Assembly (NCBI GenBank): GCA_002423395.1
Contig: DIVZ01000004.1
Span: 1 to 64,000, forward strand
Direction of reading: 5' to 3'
Length of the DNA: 64,000 nt
Source of the DNA: Eubacteriaceae bacterium UBA6119
GTDB taxonomy: Bacteria; Bacillota; Clostridia; Eubacteriales; UBA1433
Below, in pieces: positions 36,301 through 44,880 of the stretch; position 1 is the first letter of the stretch, and every line of letters starts with the position of its first letter. A model generated the notes under the pieces. That model made no database searches. It was not told the origin of the DNA and saw nothing but the letters and a program-made list of their open reading frames with translations. The translations under genes were made by a program, and so were the position numbers.

Positions 36301-37242
36301 TTTGTCACACGTCCTCAGTACAATGATACAAGCGTTATTATCACTGCTACGGCGACAAAAGGTGAAGATTCTCTCTCCAAAACGTTTTTGCTGATAATTA
36401 AACGACAAGGCGTCACAAAAAATGAACTTCGCACGATTACAAATCGCTCAGCTGACATACAGGCAGGTAACAGCACAAAAAGCGAACCGATTTATCAGAC
36501 TTTATTAAATGACGGAACTAAAATTGACTATGTTTCGGTAACTGCGGATACAATACGAAAACTTATCGCGCAAAACGGTACATCAGATAATATTGTCGTA
36601 ACAATCGACAGCATATCAAATTCTCCGGCAGACGAATTCGCCTTTGAAGTATTGCCGGACACAGTTTCGACAATTGCTCAAAACGGACTTGGAATTACAT
36701 TAACATCTCCCGCGGGAACTATAATGTTCTCCGCCGAAACGCTTAAACAAGCGGCACAGAATGAAATGTCGGTATTTTTCCGTATCGTAAATGCTGCAGA
36801 TCAATCAGAGGATGCACAAGAGGCGTTTCGCAGTGACGGGACAGTCTTCTCTATATCAAATATATCAGGGGAAGTATTCGGTACACCCAAAACTATACAA
36901 ACCAACATGGAAAATTTAGCTACAACCATAATTCTGCCGCTGGATGGCTTAACAAATGAACAACTGAAAGATGAAACGTTTTTAAAAACATTGTGCATAT
37001 ATGTTGAGCATGAAGACGGCACAACACAGTTAGTCAACGGTACGCTGGTGTATACTAATGATGTACCTACACAAATCCGGTTCAGCATCAGCAAGTTCAG
37101 TCGTTTCCAAATAGTCAGCATAGAGCGTTCGGCAGCCAGTCCATGGATTTGGATTGTCTGCATTGCAGGCGGCATACTGTTGATATCGGCAATTATATTA
37201 TTGGCTGTTTCACGCAAAAGAAACCTGCAAGCTCGAAGATAA
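33331..37242 (+). CDS. Large surface protein with two C-type-lectin-like domains and InlB-type repeats
   Basis: 1303-residue exported protein. A signal peptide covers residues 1-28. The first C-type-lectin-like domain (about 140-365) has EPN at 291-293 and WND at 328-330. The second (about 485-700) has GEPN at 653-656 and WDD at 670-672. These motifs are the calcium and sugar ligands of mannose-type lectins. Two Listeria-Bacteroides (InlB B-type) repeats follow (about 790-850 and 850-920), then a bacterial Ig-like stretch (about 935-1025). A C-terminal membrane helix (1271-1293) with an RKRNLQARR tail acts as anchor; there is no LPXTG. The frame opens at a GTG (33298), but the ATG at 33331 after GAGGTGA is the likely start. 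It probably binds glycans at the cell surface. Confidence 0.82.
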   Translation: MNMLKKTLSFILTALMLIIILPAQYSLAAENPSINLGSSSLIDNKYYYSNAVVSGDNIRTILISFSDNVTSGDKINLPESTPGGFTVSSSSLGNNYTKRINLDAGIPSSSVQEYIRGIGFSISSKTQSAVVTVTTDSIGYDTFFNIDTKHYYQYIPDTSSSWIEAYEAAKNMTYMGRTGYLATIMNQNEDEYVNSLSNGKTGWLGGTILTNSGSKVDSVGGTAGSLLYYSSIATTSVVSTGWYWACGPEIGTTFYNTNSLYPNATSSNADIVDNANTSSYFNWARGTVSYEPNNQTAYRSSTSGDYETCLTTLKISGNIGEHGTSFSWNDKHYDTAGTGEWDAKGYFVEYGNLPLGDNTGASPTFASDSGTLHQPSGDIFLTTVTWTGATTYNCGIDLPDAAEMVTISTDSGYFTVPSLGGALTFLGGTSGSNYINTYSSAIHFDSAVFSFTDASAAEALLSDIIYSIDNTKPQTIRATSSTVSPNDDDIYFEGHFYRYISGSIDWQSAVLAAGETQDPYFGGRGYIATAASQNENSILLKLTDTGGSGSDHWYDAWMGGLWQRNTGTVSSPNIIRGIDGNEITYSHLSGATADQRKNLLLDYTITFSDFNPADTSTYINAKTDTVKYYWIDGPEAGQEIAYNTDGFSPWHFGEPNCGDFVYIGWEGAYWDDLGAYPDDSGDSFDKLDGYIVEFSGFDGGSAAGIVKDAVKTTSVYTATVNTRKDDVLTAASGTVELRQSGITVAAAESADTGIYTAVAHNGTYDIYIGGEDTGENITISDAAGSKTINYYTVSFNDWDGTVLKTQTVRYGNSAEAPDDPERTGHTFTGWDNTYDEITNTITITAQYTINYYTVSFNTNGGSTIENQNVKYGYSATKPETPVMSGYKFSGWYSDSSLSKTYSFSTKVTEDLILYAKWTKKEPVTVIPQTSEPQSLTLNTTFKFAKGNTWECVTDNFSMLGSSVSNTHIVWASSDANIVHIEQNSDGAATGFVTRPQYNDTSVIITATATKGEDSLSKTFLLIIKRQGVTKNELRTITNRSADIQAGNSTKSEPIYQTLLNDGTKIDYVSVTADTIRKLIAQNGTSDNIVVTIDSISNSPADEFAFEVLPDTVSTIAQNGLGITLTSPAGTIMFSAETLKQAAQNEMSVFFRIVNAADQSEDAQEAFRSDGTVFSISNISGEVFGTPKTIQTNMENLATTIILPLDGLTNEQLKDETFLKTLCIYVEHEDGTTQLVNGTLVYTNDVPTQIRFSISKFSRFQIVSIERSAASPWIWIVCIAGGILLISAIILLAVSRKRNLQARR

Positions 37243-37579
37243 CTTGAAAATAATATTTATGAAACAGCATTTTCTAAAAACGAGTCATGATATATTGTAA
37301 TTGCATATAATTTAAGCATTTTTGACGTTCCATTACGCATTACTATATAAAATCAACTAAATAGATTTATAGTCAAAATAGTAAACGATATAGGAATTGA
37401 AAATTGCGGAGATTATTACTATGACAAATATGTTGATAGCATTGAAATTTTGGGACATATTAATTACGCAAATACAAGATTGAAAATAAAATTAGCATAG
37501 CAAAAGCCGGTCATATCAGACCGGCTTTTGCTTGTTGGTGTATTGGTTTTTAATAATCAGCTGCTAAACCGATTACTTC
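37243..37579. other. Intergenic region with a possible coding remnant and a terminator
   Basis: A plus-strand frame without a start codon runs from about 37353 to a TAG at 37498-37500 and reads like protein (NCGDYYYDKYVDSIEILG in its middle), possibly a decayed gene end. I could not assign it. The bidirectional terminator at 37502-37529 follows. Confidence 0.35.
37502..37530. terminator. Bidirectional terminator of the flavoprotein cluster
   Basis: An 11-bp perfect stem AAAAGCCGGTC (37502-37512) with its complement (37519-37529) and a 6-base loop, with T on both sides. It lies 51 bases past the stop of the reductase gene on the minus strand. Confidence 0.8.
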
Positions 37580-38797
37580 TCACACCTCATCATACGGCAC
37601 TTCGATAGTCAGATCGGATAAAGGATAAGACGAACAAGCGTGTATTACGCCAAACTTCTTATCTGCCGCTCTTCTGTCGTCATTCTCCGCAGGTATATAC
37701 ACATCCCCCGATATCAGCCTTGTTCTGCAGAACCCGCATTGACCGCTTCGGCACTTGGACGGCGGAGCAAATCCCGCTCTTTCCATTGCGACAAGAACTG
37801 ATTCTCTTGAAATGGCCGTTATATGTATCATTTCTCCTCTGTATTTAGCATTTATTGAAAAACTTTCAGCAACGTCTTTAGGGTAGCCATCCATTATAGC
37901 TACATTTTTGGATTCGCCGAATACTTCATATCTAAGTTGCTTTTTGGGAAGCGAAAACGCGCTTAACTCTTTGTTTATAAATGTGTACATTGCTTGCGGT
38001 CCGCATATGAAAAAGCTGCATTCCTCAGGCTTTATGTATTTTTTTATAAGCTCTGCCGTTATAAAGCCCGTCTCCATTCCTTCTTCGCATTTTTCCTTAG
38101 CTATTACAAATACTGCTTTAAATTTGCCGCCGCTGCTTTCTGCAATCAAATCCAGCTTTTTGCGTTCAACAATGTCAGCTATAGTATTGCATCCGTAAAA
38201 TAATGTGAATTTAACAGGCCAGCCTTTATCGTTAAAATCAGAAATCATGCTTAAAAACGGCGTTATTCCGCTGCCTCCGGCAATAGCGGCAATATGCTCC
38301 ATATCACGAAGAGCGGAATAATAAAACTGTCCTTCAGGACCTGATGTTTCAATCTTTGCGCCCGCTTTCCAGTTTTCCCATAAATAATCTGTAGCAAAAG
38401 CGGCGTGCTTAATTGTCAGAGTATAGTAACCTTCAAGCGAATCCTTCGGCGACGACGCTATAGAATACGGTCGTGTTAAACGCTCTTCTTCTATATTAAG
38501 TTTTACGGATAAATACTGCCCTGCTCTGAACATAGCAAGTTCATTTGTGCCTTTCGATGCATCTGCTTTCAGCTTGAAACTTTTTACGTCAGGCGCCACA
38601 TCCTTAACTTCCTCAATAGTCATGTATTGCCTGATGGGATGCAGCCTTTTTGCAAGTACATTCACAACAGGCTTTTCTTCAGGTTTTGCACTTGAAGCGT
38701 TATCAAACATTTTTTTGCGTTTCGGCACCAGATTTTTAAACGCCAGCAAATCCATAAAAGCTAGCGGTTTTATTTTAATTTTTAGTTTATCAGACAT
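37580..38797 (-). CDS. NAD(P)H-dependent flavin/[2Fe-2S] reductase, copy 2 of cluster
   Basis: 405-residue electron-transfer protein. Residues 1-55 are a basic extension. An FAD domain of ferredoxin-reductase type follows (about 60-165, RPYSIASSP as FAD motif), then an NAD(P) domain (about 170-300, AGGSGITPFLSM and FICGPQAMY). A C-terminal plant-type [2Fe-2S] domain (about 315-405) has CRSGQCGFC and the fourth ligand in HACSSYP. The ATG at 38797 follows GGAGGAAAATAAAA and overlaps the preceding flavoprotein gene by eight bases, so the two are translationally coupled. It likely passes electrons from NAD(P)H to that flavoprotein. Confidence 0.85.
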   Translation of the reverse strand: MSDKLKIKIKPLAFMDLLAFKNLVPKRKKMFDNASSAKPEEKPVVNVLAKRLHPIRQYMTIEEVKDVAPDVKSFKLKADASKGTNELAMFRAGQYLSVKLNIEEERLTRPYSIASSPKDSLEGYYTLTIKHAAFATDYLWENWKAGAKIETSGPEGQFYYSALRDMEHIAAIAGGSGITPFLSMISDFNDKGWPVKFTLFYGCNTIADIVERKKLDLIAESSGGKFKAVFVIAKEKCEEGMETGFITAELIKKYIKPEECSFFICGPQAMYTFINKELSAFSLPKKQLRYEVFGESKNVAIMDGYPKDVAESFSINAKYRGEMIHITAISRESVLVAMERAGFAPPSKCRSGQCGFCRTRLISGDVYIPAENDDRRAADKKFGVIHACSSYPLSDLTIEVPYDEV

Positions 38798-40355
38798 TTT
38801 TATTTTCCTCCTTCCATTTAGCGGCAGCAATTCTTCCCGCCACTTCTCCGGTCATATATGAACTTGAAAATCCTTGTGATCTCCGTGAAAATCCGCCTAC
38901 GAAACTGAGACCTTTTATCGGGTTTTCATCTTCGTCCTGTATGGTCATTGTTTTGGGAATCAGCGAATCCCAATCCACGCATTCATAACCGTAAATGCTT
39001 CCGTTATACTTTTTGTTTATATTCGCAAAAGTCGCAGGAGTGGCAATTTCTATTTCCTCTATATACGGCGCAAGGTCTATACCTGTGGCAAGTTTGAATT
39101 CATCCAGTATCTCTTTTGCTATTCGTTCTTTTTCCTCAAAATACTTCTCAGGCTTAACGTCAGCCCAGCGGTTGCCGTGATTTAGAACAGTAAAAGAAAT
39201 TATGCAGGTACCTGGCGGCGAACAGTTTGGTATAGCAAGATTAAGGCATGCAGTCGCCTGCGCTTTTGTCCTCCCTCGCGAATCAAATGCTTTATAAACA
39301 TCCGTAGTATCCATACTGTCATATATCAGGTATTCATATTCCGTAATTCCCAACTCATCTGCGCTCTTATTCAGCCCTAAATAAACCACTACTGCTCCGG
39401 GCCCCATTATTCGCGCGTTCGCAATCTGATAACAGCGCGGCGGTACTGCATTCGCGGGATATACCATCCTTGAATATACAGTATGTTCCGACATATTAGC
39501 CACCACCTGAGTAGTTTTTATATACTCTCCGCGCGTTGTTTTAACCCCCAATACTTTTCCGTCTTTGACTAAAATGTTTTCAACCTCGCTGTTGCATTCC
39601 ACTGCGCCGCCAAGCTCTCTTATCTTCTGCTCAAGCGCCATTGATATTTCATGCGAACGCGATTTTGGTATATACGCGCTCTTTTCAAGCAAAACATAAA
39701 TCATAACGCCGAATATAGTAAAATTAATTCGGTCCATTTCAACTGCTAAATATGTCCAGTAAGCGTTTAATATTCGCTGAGCTTTTTTAGGCATTTTAAT
39801 CGCATCCAAAACCTGCTGCTGCGAAGCCGCGCATGTGCGCACAAAGTTTCCGTACTCTTTCAGCAGAACATCCTTGTCAACATTACCTTTATTTTTTCCT
39901 AAGTATAGCAGCGCGTCATATATTTCTTTGCATATCAATAAATAATTTGTCACAGATTCTCTTGAGCCTGGCACATATTGCTCCATCTTATCAATGTAAG
40001 CTTCAATGCCCATAGGCATCACGGCATCCAAGTTCCCTTCAGGGTCATGTGTCGTAATTAACCGATACGCCTCCGGCACTTCCACAAATTCTACGTCCAA
40101 TCCAAGTTCATCAAAAAATTTTCCCAAATTACCTCGGTTATTATCCGGTCCGTAATCGGCAAGTACATGCAGCGCAGTCTCAAATTCAAACCTGCCTCGA
40201 ACAAAACTGGATGCAAAACCTCCCGGGGAGCTGTGTTTTTCTAGTATCAGAGGTTTTACGCCATTTTTCGCAAGAGACGCACCAGCCGCCAATCCTCCGT
40301 TACCCGCGCCAATGATAACCGCATCAACCTCGCGTGTAAATCGATATTCGCTCAT
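38790..40355 (-). CDS. CrtI-like FAD-dependent oxidoreductase, copy 3 of cluster
   Basis: 521-residue flavoprotein of the phytoene desaturase/retinol saturase-like group. The FAD-binding motif AVIIGAGNGGLAAGASLAKN lies at about 13-32, then the LEKHSSPGGFASSF segment typical of CrtI proteins, and the C-terminal FAD-contact GLSFVGGFSRRSQGFSSSY (about 485-503). There is no signal peptide and no Fe-S ligand set, so it needs an external electron partner, probably the reductase whose gene overlaps its end. It is very similar to the flavoprotein at 40416-41975 over its whole length. The ribosome site is AAAGGAGTAAAAAG. Confidence 0.85.
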   Translation of the reverse strand: MSEYRFTREVDAVIIGAGNGGLAAGASLAKNGVKPLILEKHSSPGGFASSFVRGRFEFETALHVLADYGPDNNRGNLGKFFDELGLDVEFVEVPEAYRLITTHDPEGNLDAVMPMGIEAYIDKMEQYVPGSRESVTNYLLICKEIYDALLYLGKNKGNVDKDVLLKEYGNFVRTCAASQQQVLDAIKMPKKAQRILNAYWTYLAVEMDRINFTIFGVMIYVLLEKSAYIPKSRSHEISMALEQKIRELGGAVECNSEVENILVKDGKVLGVKTTRGEYIKTTQVVANMSEHTVYSRMVYPANAVPPRCYQIANARIMGPGAVVVYLGLNKSADELGITEYEYLIYDSMDTTDVYKAFDSRGRTKAQATACLNLAIPNCSPPGTCIISFTVLNHGNRWADVKPEKYFEEKERIAKEILDEFKLATGIDLAPYIEEIEIATPATFANINKKYNGSIYGYECVDWDSLIPKTMTIQDEDENPIKGLSFVGGFSRRSQGFSSSYMTGEVAGRIAAAKWKEENKNV

Positions 40356-40415
40356 CTTTTTACTCCTTTTCTTTTTTATTTTAAGCCGGCATAAGATGAT
40401 TTAGTTTATTTAAAG

Positions 40416-41975
40416 CTATTTTTTCGTCTCTTTCCATTTTGCCGCAACTAAGCGCCCTGCCAATTCTCCCGACATATAGGACGCTGAAAACCCATGGGAT
40501 CTTCGTCCGAACCCTCCTACAAAGCTAAGTCCTTTAATCAAATTTTCATCTTCGTCCTGTATAGTCATAGTTTTTGGTATTAACGAATCAAGCACCTCGC
40601 ACTCGTAACCGTAAATACTTCCGTTGTACTTACGGTTTATATTTGCAAATGTTGCGGGAGTAGCGATTTCAATTTCTTCAATGTAAGGTATTACGTCAAT
40701 ACCTGTTCCTTTTTTAAACTCAAGCAAAAGTTCTTCTGCTATTCGTTCCTTTTCCTCAAAGTACTCTTCGGGCTTAACATCAGCCCAAATACTCCCGTGG
40801 TGCAATGTCGTAATAGACATAATGCTTGTGCCCGGCGGAGAGCAGTCGGGTATGACGCAATTCAGAAAAACTGTTGCCTGCACATTGGTGCGGCCGCGAG
40901 AACTGAATGATTGGTAACTTTCCTGTGTATCCATACTGTCGTATATGAAAAATTCATAATCCTTAATGCCCAGTTCCTCAACGCTTTTATTCAGCCCCAC
41001 ATAAACAACCATGGCGCTCGGGCTTAAGATACGCGCATTAGTAAGCTGATAACAGCGGGAAGGAATTTCATTTTTAGGATACAAAAGGTTTGAATAAGCC
41101 ATGTGTTGAGATACATTAGCCAGCACCTGAGACGTTTTTATGTATTCACCGCGTTTAGTCTTAACGCCTATTACTTCTCCGTCTTCGATTAAAATGTGTT
41201 CAACCTCGCTGTTTAACTCTAATATACCGCCAAGTTCGCGTATTTTTTGCTCAAGCGCCATTGATATTTCATGAGAACGCAGTTTTGGTATGTATGCGCC
41301 CTTTTCAAGATAAACATACATCATGACGCCGTATATTGTAAAATTAAGACGATGTTCGTCTACTCCCAGGTACGACCAGTATGCGTTTAAAATCCTTTGC
41401 GCTTTTTTGGGCATTTTAAGCGCTTTCAGAACTTGCTGCTGCGTGGCCGCGCATGTTCGCACAAAGTTTCCGTATTCTCCGAGCAATACTTCTTTATCCA
41501 CATTTCCTTTGTTTTTCGCCAAATATGCCAATGCCTCATACACTTCTTTGCATAATGAAAGATATTTTGTAACGCTCTCTTTCGAGCCAGGTACATATTC
41601 CTCCATTTTTTCAATATATGCCTCAAAACTCAGCGGCATTGTAATGTCTAAATTTCCCTCCGGATCGCGCACCGTGATTAAACGATACGCATCGGGCACC
41701 GCTACAAATTCTACATCCAGTCCCAGCTCGTCAAAAAATTGACCCAAATTACCTCTGTTATCAACTGGACCGTAATCAGCAAGTTCGTGCAGCGCCGTCT
41801 CAAATTCAAACCTGCCGCGCACAAAGCTTGAGGCAAAACCTCCCGGTGAGCTGTGCTTTTCGAGAATGAGCGGCTTTACGCCGTTTTTTGCAAGAGTCGC
41901 ACCCGACGCTAATCCGCCGTTACCTGCGCCTATGATAACCGCATCGGCTTCACGGGTGAATTTATAATCGCTCAT
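40416..41975 (-). CDS. CrtI-like FAD-dependent oxidoreductase, copy 2 of cluster
   Basis: 519-residue paralogue of the neighbouring flavoprotein, colinear with it throughout. The FAD motif AVIIGAGNGGLASGATLAKN (about 13-32), LEKHSSPGGFASSF and C-terminal GLSFVGGFGRRSHGFSASY are all kept. The two differ mostly in the middle (about 60-330), where CrtI-type enzymes bind substrate, so the copies may act on related but different molecules. A gap of 89 bases separates it from the first reductase and 60 bases from the next flavoprotein. No terminator is seen in either gap. Ribosome site AAAAGGAGGAAGTAT. Confidence 0.85.
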   Translation of the reverse strand: MSDYKFTREADAVIIGAGNGGLASGATLAKNGVKPLILEKHSSPGGFASSFVRGRFEFETALHELADYGPVDNRGNLGQFFDELGLDVEFVAVPDAYRLITVRDPEGNLDITMPLSFEAYIEKMEEYVPGSKESVTKYLSLCKEVYEALAYLAKNKGNVDKEVLLGEYGNFVRTCAATQQQVLKALKMPKKAQRILNAYWSYLGVDEHRLNFTIYGVMMYVYLEKGAYIPKLRSHEISMALEQKIRELGGILELNSEVEHILIEDGEVIGVKTKRGEYIKTSQVLANVSQHMAYSNLLYPKNEIPSRCYQLTNARILSPSAMVVYVGLNKSVEELGIKDYEFFIYDSMDTQESYQSFSSRGRTNVQATVFLNCVIPDCSPPGTSIMSITTLHHGSIWADVKPEEYFEEKERIAEELLLEFKKGTGIDVIPYIEEIEIATPATFANINRKYNGSIYGYECEVLDSLIPKTMTIQDEDENLIKGLSFVGGFGRRSHGFSASYMSGELAGRLVAAKWKETKK

Positions 41976-42064
41976 ATACTTCCTCCTTTTATTTTTATAT
42001 CTTCAGCGCTTTTTACAGTGCTATGTCATTTCGCCTATATATGCAATGTCTTAGGCTTCAAATG

Positions 42065-43276
42065 TTAACGCCCTTTAATAGGATTTGACGGAGGAATCGT
42101 TACACGGCAGTCGCTTAAAGGATAAGTAGAACACGGGTGTATGTATCCAAGTTCCTTATCCGCCGCACGCCGCCCGTCGTTATCCGTTATTATATATACA
42201 TCACCTTCATTTAGTTTTGATCGGCAGATGCCGCATTCGCCGCTTCTGCACTGAGAATCCAAAAGCAGCCCCGCGCGCTCAATAGCAGTCAGTATTGTTT
42301 CAATAGTGCTTGCGGGAATGTCATAGCTGATGTTTTGAATATAAACGGTTATTTGTACTGTTTTGCATTCTGCATTCGCAGGCCAATCCTTCCTCTTAGT
42401 CACATTATCAGGCGCTCCCCCGACTTCATATCTAAGCTGTTTTCTTCTAAGATTTCCAACCTTTAAAAACTCTTTTCTTAGAAACTCATACATTACAGAA
42501 GGACCGCAAATAAAAAAGGTTTTATTCTGCATATCCTCTAAATTTGAGTTGATAAACTCAGCGTTTAAATATCCTTGCGGTCTGCCTTCCGGAGCGTTTT
42601 CATATACATTGACACGGCGGAAAAGAGAGGGATGCGTTTTTATTATTTCATCTATCTCTCGCTCAAACAATACATCATTCTCATTTTTACATCCGTATAA
42701 AAGTGTTAAATTCATTTCATGCTCTTTTTCGGCAAATTGCTTTATCATGCTCCTAAAAGGAGTAATGCCCGCTCCTCCCGCAATAGCCACAATATCTTTA
42801 TAATCACGCAGAGGAGAATAGAAGAAATCTCCGTGAGGTCCTGTTGCATTAACGCCGACACCTTCCGCCCAGTTATCAAAAATATACTCGCTTACAAGTC
42901 CTCCGGGTTTTTTTCTGACTGTTATCTCGTAATATCCGTTTTCGCCTTCCGCCTCATACGGCGCGGACGATATTGTATATGCGCGACTGGTCTGGCTCTT
43001 TCCTATTTTAAGTTTTATAGAAATATACTGCCCTGCCTGAAACACCGGCAATGAAGTACTGTCGGGCGCAGAAATTAACCTATACGTTCTCACGCTTTCG
43101 TTTTCCGCCCTAACGCTGTGTACAACTAATGATAAAGATTCGGGATGCATCTGCTTTGCAATCTGTCCTATAATGTCATTGCGTATTTTAAAGTCAGCTT
43201 CTTTTATACGTTTTTTACGCGTGCCGGCCATACGCATCAAAGCAAATAATCCGGGAATAAGTTTTATTTTCGACAT
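42065..43276 (-). CDS. NAD(P)H-dependent flavin/[2Fe-2S] reductase, copy 1 of cluster
   Basis: 403-residue paralogue of the reductase at 37580-38797 with the same order: basic N-terminal extension (1-55), FAD domain (SRAYTISSAP), NAD(P) domain (AGGAGITPFRSM, FICGPSVMYEF) and C-terminal [2Fe-2S] domain with CRSGECGIC and HPCSTYP. All four cluster cysteines are present. Its ATG lies one base after the TGA of the upstream flavoprotein gene, with GGAGGG before it, so again one reductase is coupled to one flavoprotein. Likely an NADH-fed electron donor to CrtI-like partners. Confidence 0.85.
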   Translation of the reverse strand: MSKIKLIPGLFALMRMAGTRKKRIKEADFKIRNDIIGQIAKQMHPESLSLVVHSVRAENESVRTYRLISAPDSTSLPVFQAGQYISIKLKIGKSQTSRAYTISSAPYEAEGENGYYEITVRKKPGGLVSEYIFDNWAEGVGVNATGPHGDFFYSPLRDYKDIVAIAGGAGITPFRSMIKQFAEKEHEMNLTLLYGCKNENDVLFEREIDEIIKTHPSLFRRVNVYENAPEGRPQGYLNAEFINSNLEDMQNKTFFICGPSVMYEFLRKEFLKVGNLRRKQLRYEVGGAPDNVTKRKDWPANAECKTVQITVYIQNISYDIPASTIETILTAIERAGLLLDSQCRSGECGICRSKLNEGDVYIITDNDGRRAADKELGYIHPCSTYPLSDCRVTIPPSNPIKGR

Positions 43277-43277
43277 C

Positions 43278-44822
43278 TCATCGCCCTCCCTTTTTATATT
43301 CTTCGACTTGTTCTACCGTAGCCAGCTTTCCGGATAAAATGGAACTTGGAAACCCTGCTATCAACAGACCGGCGTTTCCTACAAAAGAAAGTCCGTGTAT
43401 GGGACGTTCCTTTTCCTGTGTCATAGCCTTTATAACAACCGAGTCAAATACTCGATGGTCATAAGCATACACATTGCCCATAAATGAGCCTATGTAGCGC
43501 GCAAATGTATGCGGAGCGCACACTTCTATTTCTTCGATATGTTCGCGAAGCGGAATGTCTAGCACTTCGGAAGCCTCATCAATCAACGCCCCTCCTAATT
43601 CGCATTTGGTTTTATAATATTCTTTAGCTGTAACGCTTGCCCAGGCAGAAGATTTTGTAATAGTTTCAAGATGTAAAATTGATGTCCCTTTTGGCGATGC
43701 GTCCGCTATTAGCGGGTTGGGGCACATGCCAGCAAAATACTCGCTTGGCTTTAAATACTCCATATCTCTGTAAGCTCGGTTAATATCGCCGTCCTTAGCA
43801 AAATAATACATATAATGGTTAAGTCCAAGCTCCTCATGGCTTTTATCAAGTCCTATATACAAGCTTAAAAAGCTTGTGCCAGGCACTCGCATGTTTAGTT
43901 GCTTCAGCGCTTTTACTGGCAGATCATTTTTGTCAATCATATTGCAAAATACATTGTGCGGCAAAGCGTTGGAATAAATATGTTTTGTTTTAATTACTTC
44001 GCCTCGATTAGTAACAACCCCGCAAACCGCGCCATTCTCCACAAGTATCTTATCAACACGAGTGTTGTATGCGATCTCACCGCCTAGCTGCGTAAGTTTT
44101 TCAGCCATCTTAGCAGATACCTCAAATGTGGTTTTATGGGGAGCGTAGACAGGGGTAGATGACATGCATGATAAAACTGTTCCATAAACCGGGAACGACA
44201 TCATGTCCATAGGCAGCCCCGTAAATGTCCAGTAAATATCCAATAAATCAAGAGCTTCTTTCGGAATTTTGAATTTATCAGTAACTTCTTTTACAGTAAG
44301 CCCTGAAGCCGCGACAATTCCCTTGTGCTTTTTGATAAGTTCCATAGGTTTAATTTGCGCGTCATTGTCATTGATAAAATTTATTGCTCTAAGCATTTCG
44401 TCACAGAAGTCAAGGTATTCTCTTACAGCTTCTGCGCTTCCAGGCACACGGTGATTAATAAACGCTATAAGCTCATCTTTTTTAAGCGGCAGGACTGTTT
44501 TTAAGTCCTTATCCTTCATAGAAAAGAACCGTCCCTCATTCATTTTTGGAAACTCCAAATCGAGATTAAGCTCGTCATGAAAGAATTTATATATAGGTCC
44601 CATACCCTCAATATTGCCGTACTCTGTAATGCATTGTACAGAGATTTCAAATTCGAAACGCCCTCGCACAAAACTGGTAGTAACGCCGCCCGGCAGATTG
44701 TGCTTCTCTAGCACAAGCGGCTTTAAGCCGTTTCTGGCAAGATTGCATCCTGCCGAAAGTCCGCCCATTCCGCTGCCGATAACTACCGCATCATAATGTT
44801 CATTGAACATACCCTTATCCAT
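43278..44822 (-). CDS. CrtI-like FAD-dependent oxidoreductase, copy 1 of cluster
   Basis: 514-residue flavoprotein of the same family but clearly more divergent than the other two. It has the FAD motif AVVIGSGMGGLSAGCNLARN, LEKHNLPGGVTTSF, and the C-terminal GLSFVGNAGLLIAGFPSSI. The second half keeps the EHIEEIEVCAPHTFARYIGS block shared by all three. It is the first structural gene after the GntR regulator, from which it is separated by a G-run hairpin. Ribosome site ATAAGGAGGTATAA. Desaturation or saturation of an isoprenoid- or polyene-like substrate is the best family-based guess. Confidence 0.83.
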   Translation of the reverse strand: MDKGMFNEHYDAVVIGSGMGGLSAGCNLARNGLKPLVLEKHNLPGGVTTSFVRGRFEFEISVQCITEYGNIEGMGPIYKFFHDELNLDLEFPKMNEGRFFSMKDKDLKTVLPLKKDELIAFINHRVPGSAEAVREYLDFCDEMLRAINFINDNDAQIKPMELIKKHKGIVAASGLTVKEVTDKFKIPKEALDLLDIYWTFTGLPMDMMSFPVYGTVLSCMSSTPVYAPHKTTFEVSAKMAEKLTQLGGEIAYNTRVDKILVENGAVCGVVTNRGEVIKTKHIYSNALPHNVFCNMIDKNDLPVKALKQLNMRVPGTSFLSLYIGLDKSHEELGLNHYMYYFAKDGDINRAYRDMEYLKPSEYFAGMCPNPLIADASPKGTSILHLETITKSSAWASVTAKEYYKTKCELGGALIDEASEVLDIPLREHIEEIEVCAPHTFARYIGSFMGNVYAYDHRVFDSVVIKAMTQEKERPIHGLSFVGNAGLLIAGFPSSILSGKLATVEQVEEYKKGGR

Positions 44823-44839
44823 TTATACCTCCTTATAAA

Positions 44840-44876
44840 AAAATCCCCCCGCAGGCATATATTGCCCCCCGAGGGT
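44840..44876 (-). promoter_or_regulatory. Possible attenuator hairpin between regulator and flavoprotein genes
   Basis: On the minus strand, CCCTC followed by two runs of six G, with GGCA-ATATA-TGCC between them, ends in seven T and precedes the ribosome site. CCCTC can pair with the second G-run (one U-G pair), making a weak terminator-like structure. It could lower expression of the cluster relative to the regulator. Confidence 0.35.
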
Positions 44877-44880
44877 GTTA

